Source of the DNA: JAXHUM01 sp034189325
GTDB taxonomy: Bacteria > Desulfobacterota > DSM-4660 > Desulfatiglandales > Desulfatiglandaceae
Length of the DNA stretch: 52,975 nt
Assembly (NCBI GenBank): GCA_034189325.1
Contig: JAXHUM010000041.1
Span: forward strand, 1-52,975
Direction: 5' to 3'
The notes beneath the pieces are model-generated. The model saw only the letters and a program-made list of their open reading frames with translations. It was not told where the DNA came from and did no database searches. Each line of letters begins with the position of its first letter. The stretch's first letter is position 1. Of the stretch, positions 15,987-24,094 are shown in pieces. The translations under genes and the position numbers were made by a program.

Positions 15987-17936
15987 TTAGATGGGACTCG
16001 TATCCTGGGGCAGGGATTCATCAGAGGAGTTATCGTCCTTCTCTTCCTCGGAATCTTGTTGATCTTCGATGGTATCTTCAGATCCTTCGGTCTCTTCAAC
16101 TCCACTATCACCGGACAGGGCCTTTTGCTCCATATTCGACATCTCTTCCCTTAAGAGATCCCCCAAGTTAGAGGTGGCTTCTCTGCTGTTATCCATGTAG
16201 CTCCTGATAACGTCTTTTTCGCTCACCTCATCCAGCTTCCTAATGGAAAGACCTATTTTTTTGTCCTCACGAGAGACGGTCAAGACTTTGGCCTGAATGA
16301 CATCGTCCACCTGAAACCGTGAAAGGGGATTTCCCCGTTTGCCGGTGGCTATCTCAGAGACATGAACAAGGCCTTCAATGCCCTCTTCAAGTTCAAGGAA
16401 AAGGCCGAAATCCGTCACATTGGTCACTGTGCCGGTGACTCTTGTCCCTGGTTTGTACTTCTCCGGGATTTCGCTCCACGGGTCCGGTGTCAATTGTTTG
16501 ACGCCCAGAGAAAAACGTTCATTCTTCAAATCGATATTCAAGACGACCGCCTGTATTTCCTGGCCCTTCTTGTAAACTTCAGAGGGGTGTTTGATCCTTT
16601 TTGTCCAGGAGATATCGGATATGTGTACAAGGCCGTCAATGCCTTCATCAATACCGATAAAGACCCCAAAGTCCGTCATGTTCTTGATTTTCCCTTGAAT
16701 CGTGGTACCTACGGGATATTTCTCCTCTATGACATCCCAGGGATTAGGCTCGACCTGCTTCATGCCCAAAGAGATCCTCTTCTTAGAGGCATCAATATTG
16801 AGGACCATGGCGTCAACCATATCGCCTACAGAAAGGATCTGTGAAGGATGCCGGATCTTTCTGGTCCATGACATCTCCGAGACGTGGATCAGACCTTCGA
16901 CCCCTTCTTCTACTTGGACAAAGGCACCGTAGTCGGTCAAACTCACGACGCGTCCCTTGATTCTTGTGCCTATAGGATAGTTTTCTTCGGCACTATTCCA
17001 AGGATCAGTGGCCAGCTGTTTGATCCCCAGAGATACCCGCTCTCTTTCTCTATCAAAATTAAGGACCTTGACTTTGATTTTGTCCCCGAACTTATGCACT
17101 TCCGAGGGGTGCCCGACCCTCCCCCAAGACATATCTGTGATATGAACCAGGCCGTCGATGCCCCCCAGATCGATGAACAGGCCATAATCGGTAATGTTCT
17201 TGACTGTTCCTTCGAGGGTGGCACCCTCCTCAAGATTCTTAATCGTCTCCTCTCTCAAGGCCATCCGTCTTGCCTCAAGAATGGAGCGGCGGGACAAGAC
17301 GATATTGCCTCTCCGCTTATTGTACTTTACGATTTCAAACTCATGCTCTGTACCGACCAGGGCATCCATATCTCTGACAGGTCTTAGATCAATCTGGGAG
17401 CCGGGAAGAAATGCCTGGAGACCCACGTCTACCGCCAGTCCACCTTTGACTCGGGATATGATTTTCCCTATAATTGTCCCATTTGCCTCGTAGACCTCTT
17501 TAATCTTATCCCATATCTTAATCTTTTCGGCCTTCTCTTTAGAGAGTTTTATCGTCCCTTCATCATCTTCTCTTCTCTCCAGGAGAACTTCGATATTGTC
17601 CCCTACCTTAGCCGTGAGATTCCCTTGATCATCCATGAACTCATGAATTGCGATCTGTCCCTCAGATTTGTAACCGATATCAACGAGGACATGTTCTTTG
17701 TCTATCTGGACGATCTCTCCTTTAACAACCTCTCCCTCCTGGATGCTTTTCAGGCTCTCCTCGTATAACTCCATAAACTCATTGCGGTCCCGTTCCTCGT
17801 CCGCGTCCTCATCAGCATCCATTCCATCCAGATCGACGGTTGTCTCTTTTTCCTCTTCAAAAGAGCCCTCTTTTGTGTCATCGTCAAAAATCTCGTTCTG
17901 AATCATTCCGTCTGTTAGTTCTTCCATTAAACTCAA
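15987..17936 (-). CDS. rpsA: 30S ribosomal protein S1
   Basis: 649 residues with six successive S1 (OB-fold) RNA-binding repeats. Examples begin at GEVVKGEIVQIDKEHVLVDI and GTIIGKIISRVKGGLAVDVG; four later repeats have the GxVxxxTDYGxFVxVEEGVEGLVHVSE pattern. It helps mRNA bind to the 30S subunit. The N-terminal 50 residues and the C-terminal 60 are strongly acidic (DSEEEKDDNSSDES), a longer acidic tail than in E. coli S1. It belongs to a hisC-cmk-rpsA-sppA run on the minus strand, but 508 bp separate it from cmk, so it probably has its own promoter or leader control. Confidence 0.95.
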   Translation of the reverse strand: MSLMEELTDGMIQNEIFDDDTKEGSFEEEKETTVDLDGMDADEDADEERDRNEFMELYEESLKSIQEGEVVKGEIVQIDKEHVLVDIGYKSEGQIAIHEFMDDQGNLTAKVGDNIEVLLERREDDEGTIKLSKEKAEKIKIWDKIKEVYEANGTIIGKIISRVKGGLAVDVGLQAFLPGSQIDLRPVRDMDALVGTEHEFEIVKYNKRRGNIVLSRRSILEARRMALREETIKNLEEGATLEGTVKNITDYGLFIDLGGIDGLVHITDMSWGRVGHPSEVHKFGDKIKVKVLNFDRERERVSLGIKQLATDPWNSAEENYPIGTRIKGRVVSLTDYGAFVQVEEGVEGLIHVSEMSWTRKIRHPSQILSVGDMVDAMVLNIDASKKRISLGMKQVEPNPWDVIEEKYPVGTTIQGKIKNMTDFGVFIGIDEGIDGLVHISDISWTKRIKHPSEVYKKGQEIQAVVLNIDLKNERFSLGVKQLTPDPWSEIPEKYKPGTRVTGTVTNVTDFGLFLELEEGIEGLVHVSEIATGKRGNPLSRFQVDDVIQAKVLTVSREDKKIGLSIRKLDEVSEKDVIRSYMDNSREATSNLGDLLREEMSNMEQKALSGDSGVEETEGSEDTIEDQQDSEEEKDDNSSDESLPQDTSPI

Positions 17937-18444
17937 TACCCCCTCTATACTTATTTGCCCACAGATGGATCCACCAAATACTATTTTTTAAAGTTGACCA
18001 TTGACCATCGGTCTGAGGACGTCGATCAACAATTTACAATCTTGCAGAAATCCGACATGCCTATTGTCCTTTCAAGCTTCATGGCATATCCCTTAACATC
18101 CTCCCCTTATTCTTACCGTTGGTCTTCGAAATAAGACACCCCTCTCATTTTACTTACTTCAACAGGATTTTATTTCTCAAAAGTCCCATTTAATGGTCAG
18201 ACCATCCCAAGCCAGAACTCTAATCAACAAAAAAAGCCCCAGACCTGGTGGATATTTTCAGTGGATACTTGACGGAATTCAGTAAACGATAAAATTCATT
18301 ATTTAAAGAAAGGTACACTTTTATCAAGGATTGAACCTAACTTCAACCATTTATTTTAAAAAAGTTTTACTTCAGGAATGACCAGGCCTCTTATAAGGGC
18401 GTCCAGCAGCACTTTTTGAGAATTTTCGTGAAAACGGAGATAGT
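17937..18444. other. Long gap between cmk and rpsA
   Basis: 508 AT-rich bases without a credible gene. In related bacteria ispH (lytB) often sits between cmk and rpsA; no ispH fragment is recognisable here in any frame. The stretch most likely holds the rpsA promoter and a long leader, but I cannot point to a convincing -35/-10 pair. Confidence 0.4.
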
Positions 18445-19107
18445 CTATCCAGAATCGAGGCAGCAGAGCATCTCTTGAAGGATCTCCTTCGGAGTTAGTG
18501 AGGATGTATCGATTATATGCGCGTTTTTGGCTGGTTTGAGTGGGGCCAGAGAGCGCGTCTCGTCCTGATGATCTCGCCGGCTCAGTTCTTCCTTAACGGT
18601 TATTCTAGAAACAGATTCACCCCTTTCGCATCTCTCTTTGTATCTCCTTTCGGCTCTAACGTCCAGCGTAGCCGTGATAAAAAATTTGTGCCTCGATTGC
18701 GGAAAGACCACGGTCCCCATGTCCCTGCCTTCGGCAACCACTCGGGTATTTTCGGCCATTTTACGCTGGAGATCCGTCATGGCATCTCTGACTTCAGAAA
18801 CTGCAGAAACTTCTGATGAGAGCAAGTCCATTTCAGGGATTCTTATGGCAGTGTTGATATCTTCGTTCTCTAGAATCAACCTGGGGGTTTCATGATCCAT
18901 CTCATAATGGAGATCCAGTGTCCTGCAAAGCTCGCCCAAGGATTTTGAGTCTTTCGGATCGATCCCCTTTCTTTTGCCAGCAAGAGCAACCGCCCGATAC
19001 ATTGCCCCGGTGTCGAGATACACATATCCTATTTTGTTGGCGAGAAGCCTGCCAAGGGTACTTTTTCCAGCACCGGCCGGCCCATCGATCGTTATCACCC
19101 TATCCAC
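18445..19107 (-). CDS. cmk: Cytidylate kinase
   Basis: 220 residues; phosphorylates CMP/dCMP with ATP in pyrimidine salvage and turnover. The P-loop GPAGAGKST is at 9-17. It is followed by YLDTGAMYRAVAL (CMP site), VVAEGRDMGTVVFP, the NMP-binding insert between, and lid residues RRYKERCERGES...EELSRRDHQDETR. Length is typical. It starts at GTG with AAGGA upstream, 20 bp after hisC, so the two are cotranscribed. Confidence 0.95.
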   Translation of the reverse strand: MDRVITIDGPAGAGKSTLGRLLANKIGYVYLDTGAMYRAVALAGKRKGIDPKDSKSLGELCRTLDLHYEMDHETPRLILENEDINTAIRIPEMDLLSSEVSAVSEVRDAMTDLQRKMAENTRVVAEGRDMGTVVFPQSRHKFFITATLDVRAERRYKERCERGESVSRITVKEELSRRDHQDETRSLAPLKPAKNAHIIDTSSLTPKEILQEMLCCLDSG

Positions 19108-19127
19108 TTATGATCCTTATAAGCTCA

Positions 19128-20216
19128 CTATGCCAGGATACGCTTCAAAGTTTTGATGAATCTCTCATTTTCTTCTGGTAATCCCACATTTATACGGATG
19201 TATTCTCCCAATCCATAACTATCCATGGCACGGACAATGACTCCCTCTCTGAGCATCAAGTCGTAGGTCCTCTTTCCACCCTTTGGGACCTTGATTAAAA
19301 AGAAGTTGGTCTCAGTAGGCACGTATTCGAGACCGATTTCATCCAGTGCCTTGTATAAATATCCCAGGCCCTTTTTTACAAGGTCGAGGGTCCGATTTAC
19401 AAATGCTGAATCATCGAGGGCTGCGGTCGCGGCTGCCTGGGCCAGGGTGTTTATGTTGAAGGGCTGTCGCACCCGATTCATATAGTCGATAATCTCCCTG
19501 GACGCAAAGCCGTAACCGACCCTCAGCCCGGCCAAGCCATACAGTTTCGAAAAAGTCCTCAAGACGATCAAAAGGGGATGTTGATCCAGCAGCTCCAGAC
19601 CGTTTCCCGCATCTTTGTCCCCCACGAACTCGATATAGGCCTCATCAAGGGCAACAATAACATCATCAGGGACTTTCTTCAAAAAATCGACGATCTGTTT
19701 CTTTGAAAGGAGGGAACCGGTCGGATTATTGGGGTTGTTGACAAAAACGAGCTTTGTATCAGGGACAATTGCCCTTGCCATGGCATCCAGATCAAGAGAG
19801 AAACCATTGAGCGGTACGGAGGCCATGGTTCCTCCGGCCCCCATCACTACCTTGTCATAGACAAGAAATGTGGGAGCTGCCTGAACAACATGTTCTCCGG
19901 GAGAGAGAAAAGTCCGGACAATCAACTCGATCAATTCGTTCGAACCATTGCCTAGAATAATCCGATCTAGAGGGACGGAATATTTCTCGCTCAATTTTGT
20001 TTTCAAATAGTACCCGCTCCCGTCAGGATACCGGTTCAAGGTATGGAGTTTGTCGGCAATGGCCTTCAGAGCCAATGGAGAAGGGCCTAAAGGATTTTCA
20101 TTGGAAGCCAGTTTTATGGAACCACGGATGCCCAGCTCTCTTTCAAGCTCCTCTATAGGTTTTCCCGGTGGATAGGGTACAAGGCCTTCCACGCCTTTAC
20201 AGGTTAATTTTTTCAT
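19128..20216 (-). CDS. hisC: Histidinol-phosphate aminotransferase
   Basis: A PLP-dependent class I/II aminotransferase converting imidazole-acetol phosphate and glutamate to histidinol phosphate and 2-oxoglutarate. It has 362 residues from the ATG at 20216, chosen for AAGGA seven bases upstream (an upstream ATG at 20240 has none). Key residues: NNPNNPTG near 160-167, ALDEAYIEF, PLP Lys224 in RTFSKLYGLAGLRVGYG, and the C-terminal RINVGLPEENERFI. HisC-family enzymes next to cmk may also act on aromatic or prephenate substrates; no other his gene is in the window. Confidence 0.9.
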   Translation of the reverse strand: MKKLTCKGVEGLVPYPPGKPIEELERELGIRGSIKLASNENPLGPSPLALKAIADKLHTLNRYPDGSGYYLKTKLSEKYSVPLDRIILGNGSNELIELIVRTFLSPGEHVVQAAPTFLVYDKVVMGAGGTMASVPLNGFSLDLDAMARAIVPDTKLVFVNNPNNPTGSLLSKKQIVDFLKKVPDDVIVALDEAYIEFVGDKDAGNGLELLDQHPLLIVLRTFSKLYGLAGLRVGYGFASREIIDYMNRVRQPFNINTLAQAAATAALDDSAFVNRTLDLVKKGLGYLYKALDEIGLEYVPTETNFFLIKVPKGGKRTYDLMLREGVIVRAMDSYGLGEYIRINVGLPEENERFIKTLKRILA

Positions 20217-20563
20217 ATGGCTATCCTTACAATAACTCATGACTACTTTAGAAGCCTAAGTATTCATCATGATTCCTTTCCGTTGATCAAAGGCCCTTCC
20301 GCAGCCTGATAGTATAGGGCATTCCAAGCAAGGGTCTTGTTTTATAGTCGATGACGATGTAAAAGTAAATAGTAAATAGGGCCGACAACGGTCACGAATC
20401 CACCCGCAAATTCTGAGGAGCTTTTTTCCTGATTACCATATTTTCGTCGAACCGAAAACCTTCCAACTCACATGGCATTGTTTTTGCTTTATGGTGTCAA
20501 CATTCCTTAAAATTCACACTATTAACATTCCCTGTGTTTACGTTCACTTTCAAGGAGACTCGA
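20217..20563. other. Divergent intergenic region hisC / crotonase gene
   Basis: No gene is supported. On the plus-strand side it holds the sigma54-type promoter at 20473-20488. No clear promoter for hisC was found on the minus strand. Confidence 0.45.
20473..20488 (+). promoter_or_regulatory. Sigma54 (RpoN)-type promoter for the crotonase / acyl-CoA synthetase genes
   Basis: TGGCATTGTTTTTGCT fits the -24/-12 pattern TGGCAC-N5-TTGCW, with exactly ten bases between the invariant GG and GC. It lies about 75 bases before the ATG at 20564. Transcription would start near 20500 and require an NtrC-type activator, such as the one encoded at 10596-11954; that link is inference. Confidence 0.65.
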
Positions 20564-21331
20564 ATGGAATTCGAAACAATCATTTATAACAAAGAAGAGG
20601 GGATTGCGACGATCACGCTTAACAGACCTCACGTCTTGAATGCCATGAATAGGCAACTATGGATAGATCTCCGAAACGCGTTGGAAAAGGCAAAGAGCGA
20701 TACGGATATAAAGGTCTTGATCATCACGGGCGCGGGGAGGGCCTTTTCGACCGGTGCCGATCTCAAGGACTCAAAGACGCGAGACATGGAAACGTATCGT
20801 GACTATCTTGTCGAACTCCAGGAGACCTCCAAAAAGATCATCCGTTTTGAGAAACCGATCATTGCCGCGATCAACGGCTATGCCCTGGGATCGGGATACG
20901 AACTGGCCCTTGCCTGCGATATTCGAATCTCCGCGGAGGAGGCAGAGATCGGATCTCCCGAGGTAAAAGTCGCTTCGTCCGTAACAGGTGGGGCACTGCG
21001 ATTGATTCAAGACCTCGTGGGGCCAGGTAAGGCCAGAGAACTCCTCTACACCGGCAAAAACATCGATGGAAAAGAAGCGGAAAGGATCGGTCTTGTTAAC
21101 AAGGCTGTCCCCCTTGGAGAACTTATGGATGAGGCAAGAAAGATGGCCAGGGATATTGCCGAAAACTCGCTGTTTTCCATCAAGATGATAAAGAGAGGGC
21201 TATTCATGGCCCAGGGCGAAGCGAGTCTTGATACGTTAATGGACTATGAAATCGAGGCATGCCTGGCATGCGTCTCAACCAGGGAGAGAGTGAAGTCTCT
21301 GGAAGACTTTGAAAAGCGAAAAAGATCATGA
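20564..21331 (+). CDS. Enoyl-CoA hydratase/isomerase (crotonase) family protein
   Basis: 255 residues from the ATG at 20564, preceded by AAGGAG. It shows the crotonase oxyanion-hole segments AFSTGADLKD (about 63-72) and NGYALGSGYELAL. Both catalytic glutamates of classical enoyl-CoA hydratase appear retained (GSGYELAL and GSPEVKVAS). It should hydrate 2-enoyl-CoA thioesters in fatty- or aromatic-acid degradation, though crotonase paralogues vary widely in reaction. It lies 33 bp upstream of an acyl-CoA synthetase and shares its probable sigma54 promoter, pointing to an inducible carboxylate-degradation unit. Confidence 0.85.
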   Translation: MEFETIIYNKEEGIATITLNRPHVLNAMNRQLWIDLRNALEKAKSDTDIKVLIITGAGRAFSTGADLKDSKTRDMETYRDYLVELQETSKKIIRFEKPIIAAINGYALGSGYELALACDIRISAEEAEIGSPEVKVASSVTGGALRLIQDLVGPGKARELLYTGKNIDGKEAERIGLVNKAVPLGELMDEARKMARDIAENSLFSIKMIKRGLFMAQGEASLDTLMDYEIEACLACVSTRERVKSLEDFEKRKRS

Positions 21332-21364
21332 CATCTCAGGCCCAATCTTGCGAGGAGGTAGACC

Positions 21365-23506
21365 GTGCTTGATAGAATTCTGAATGCAGAGTCTGTTGCT
21401 ATTGTGGGCGCTTCAAAGAACAGGACCAAAAGGGGATTTCAAGCGATTAGGACCCTTATCACTGAAAAATATGAAGGCAAAATCTATCCCATAAACCCAA
21501 AGGAAAAGAGTATCCTCGGGCTAGAGTGTTATGAAAGGGTCTCTGATATCCCCGGCCCTGTCGACATCGCCTTGATCGTTACACCGGCCGCGACAATTCC
21601 TTCCGTGCTGGAAGATTGTGGAAAAAAGAATATTGCCGGCGCAGTAATCATAGCTGGGGGATTCAAAGAAACGGGCAATGAAGGAAGGCTCCTCGAAAAC
21701 GAGATGACCGAAATTGCCCGAAGTCACAACATACGCCTCATAGGTCCGAATACCTCAGGTATGATGAACATGAAATCGAACCTAAACCTCGTCGGCATTC
21801 AGGACGCTCCAAAGGGAGAAATCGCTTTATTGACGCAGAGTGGTAATATGGCCCTCAGCCTCATCACTGAGGCCCGTGTTAAGAGCAGAAAGGGCTTTTC
21901 CTATTACGTAGGCGTTGGAAATGAAGGGGATATCAGGTTTCATGAATACCTCCAATTCTTCAGAGAAGATCCGCAAACTCGGGCGATTCTCATGTATGTC
22001 GAAGGTATGCGTGACGGTAGAAGATTCCTGCAAGAGGCCTACAAGACGACTATTCAGAAACCGATTGTCCTTCTCAAGAGCGGTCGATCTTCAGCAGGCA
22101 AAAAGTCCGCAGGCTCGCATACCGGCTCCCTCGCAGGAATGTCGGAAGTAGCCATCGGTGCCTTCAAAAGGGCCGGTATTATCACTGTTGAAAGCTCTGA
22201 TGAACTCTTTCCAGTGGCAGAAACCCTCTCCAGCTTACCACCACTGACCAACAACAAGGTTGCTATCCTTGCCGACGGCGGCGGACACGGTACAATAGCG
22301 GCTGATATTCTCAGCGATCTGGGCATCGAAATTCCCTGCCTCAGCGACAAGACTAAACAAAAGCTGGCTGAAATCCTGCCTTCGAATGCATCACTCGAGA
22401 ATCCTGTCGATGTGGCAGGAGGGACGGATTCGGATCCGACCATTTTTGCCGAGTGCGCTAGGATCATCTTAAGGGACAGAGAAGTGGGAGGCCTTTTGAT
22501 TGTCGGTCTGTTCGGTGGCTACGGCATACGTTTTGACAAGAGCCTGGCATATGCGGAGGAGGATGCCGCTCATCAGATGGGAAAGCTGGTAAAAACGGGG
22601 AAGAAGCCGATCGTCCTTCACAGTCTATATAGCTATGAAAAACCACATTCCCTTGACCTGCTAAGATACTACAATATTCCCGTCCACGATTCTCTTGATA
22701 TCGCCTGTACCTGTATGGCTGTCTTGCGCCATTACGGCAGATACCTCAGGACCTATCATTCCAAGGCAAACTTTGTCTTTAATGGTAAGAAAAAGGCCTA
22801 CAAAAGGTCGACTGAAGTTATTCGACGGGCCATAAAGGAGGGCCGCCATGTTCTTTTGGAACCGGAAGCCAAATCCGTCTTTCGTGAACATGGCGCCATG
22901 GTCCCTGATGAAATGCTGGCCACCACAGAAGAGGAGGCAGTCCGGTTCTCAAAAGAGATCGGCCATGCTGTTGCCATGAAAATCGTCTCTCCCGACATCC
23001 TCCACAAAAGCGAGGCAGGTGGTGTTCGACTTGGATTGCAAACGGAGGACGAAGTAAGGGAGGCCTTTTGTGAAATCATCCAGAATGGAAGACGATTCCA
23101 AGAGGATGCGGATATTCGAGGTGTTCTGGTAACACCCATGATTCCGCAAGGAACCGAAGTCATTATCGGGACCAAGATCGATGATCAATTCGGACCGGTC
23201 ATCATGTACGGAATCGGCGGCATCCTGGTAGAGGTCTTGAGAGATGTGGTATTCCGAGTTCTTCCGATCACCTACCCTACGGCCAAGAGAATGGTTTCCG
23301 AAATCAGATCCGCCAAACTCCTGGACGGATTCAGAGGAGAACCACCGTGTGACAAAAAAGCGATCATCCGACTCTTATTGGCTGTTTCCGAGGTGATTGA
23401 GGCCTACCCCGAAATTCAGGAGATGGACCTGAACCCTGCCATTGCCCATGAAGAGGGTATTTTCATCGCTGATGCGAGGATTATTTTGAAGAAAGCCACT
23501 TTATAA
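21365..23506 (+). CDS. ADP-forming acyl-CoA synthetase (fused alpha-beta subunits)
   Basis: 713 residues; interconverts an acyl-CoA, ADP and phosphate with a carboxylic acid, CoA and ATP. The alpha part (1-460) has the CoA-binding Rossmann motif VAIVGASKNRTKRG at 11-24, GPNTSGMMN, and the phospho-histidine His252 in SAGSHTGSLAG. The C-terminal beta part (from about 480) is an ATP-grasp domain with ALLPEAKS-like start, AVAMKIVSPDILHKSEAGGV and PVIMYGIGGILVEVLRDVVFRVLP. GTG start after GAGGAGG. It can conserve energy as ATP from acyl-CoA made during degradation, which fits with the upstream crotonase. The acyl specificity is unknown. Confidence 0.88.
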   Translation: MLDRILNAESVAIVGASKNRTKRGFQAIRTLITEKYEGKIYPINPKEKSILGLECYERVSDIPGPVDIALIVTPAATIPSVLEDCGKKNIAGAVIIAGGFKETGNEGRLLENEMTEIARSHNIRLIGPNTSGMMNMKSNLNLVGIQDAPKGEIALLTQSGNMALSLITEARVKSRKGFSYYVGVGNEGDIRFHEYLQFFREDPQTRAILMYVEGMRDGRRFLQEAYKTTIQKPIVLLKSGRSSAGKKSAGSHTGSLAGMSEVAIGAFKRAGIITVESSDELFPVAETLSSLPPLTNNKVAILADGGGHGTIAADILSDLGIEIPCLSDKTKQKLAEILPSNASLENPVDVAGGTDSDPTIFAECARIILRDREVGGLLIVGLFGGYGIRFDKSLAYAEEDAAHQMGKLVKTGKKPIVLHSLYSYEKPHSLDLLRYYNIPVHDSLDIACTCMAVLRHYGRYLRTYHSKANFVFNGKKKAYKRSTEVIRRAIKEGRHVLLEPEAKSVFREHGAMVPDEMLATTEEEAVRFSKEIGHAVAMKIVSPDILHKSEAGGVRLGLQTEDEVREAFCEIIQNGRRFQEDADIRGVLVTPMIPQGTEVIIGTKIDDQFGPVIMYGIGGILVEVLRDVVFRVLPITYPTAKRMVSEIRSAKLLDGFRGEPPCDKKAIIRLLLAVSEVIEAYPEIQEMDLNPAIAHEEGIFIADARIILKKATL

Positions 23507-23563
23507 CCGACCAGGTGTTGTCACTATTGCAATATACAGTTTATACTGATTGACGAGGGAAAA

Positions 23564-24013
23564 ATGGCACAAGGAAAAGATGACAATCTGGTAGAGATCT
23601 TTACTGACGGCGCATGCAGTGGAAATCCTGGTCCAGGTGGGTATGGGGCTATTTTGAAGTATGGAGAGCATAAGAAGGAGATTTCAGGTTGTGAGCCTAA
23701 TACCACAAACAATCGGATGGAAATGATGGCTGTCATCAAGGCCCTGGGCCAACTCAAAAGGCCCTGTAGGGTAAGAGTGGTCACGGATTCCAAGTATCTC
23801 TTCAAGGGCATGACGGAATGGCTGCCGCGGTGGATCAAGCAAAATTGGCTGACTGCCCAGAAAAAGCAGGTCTTAAACCGTGATCTATGGGAGGAACTTC
23901 AGAAGTTGAGTAACTTGCACGAGATTCAATGGGAATGGGTGAAGGGGCATAACGGCCACCCCGATAATGAACGTTGCGATCAACTGGCAAGGGAGGCTCT
24001 GAAAAACTGTTAA
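23564..24013 (+). CDS. rnhA: Ribonuclease HI
   Basis: 149 residues; cleaves the RNA strand of RNA-DNA hybrids. All catalytic residues are visible: Asp15 (IFTDGACSGNPG), Glu53 (NRMEMMAV), Asp75 (VVTDSKYL), His129 (VKGHNGH) and Asp139 (ERCDQLA). The basic handle (WLPRWIKQNWLTAQKKQVLNRDLW) is present, so this is a type I enzyme. It is convergent with metG, with about 80 bp between. Confidence 0.97.
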   Translation: MAQGKDDNLVEIFTDGACSGNPGPGGYGAILKYGEHKKEISGCEPNTTNNRMEMMAVIKALGQLKRPCRVRVVTDSKYLFKGMTEWLPRWIKQNWLTAQKKQVLNRDLWEELQKLSNLHEIQWEWVKGHNGHPDNERCDQLAREALKNC

Positions 24014-24094
24014 TCAATGCATCCGGAGTCTAAACTGAAGCAAAAAGGGATCGTCCCTCAGGGTATTCGACGAGGCCAAAACAGAGACATGGCC

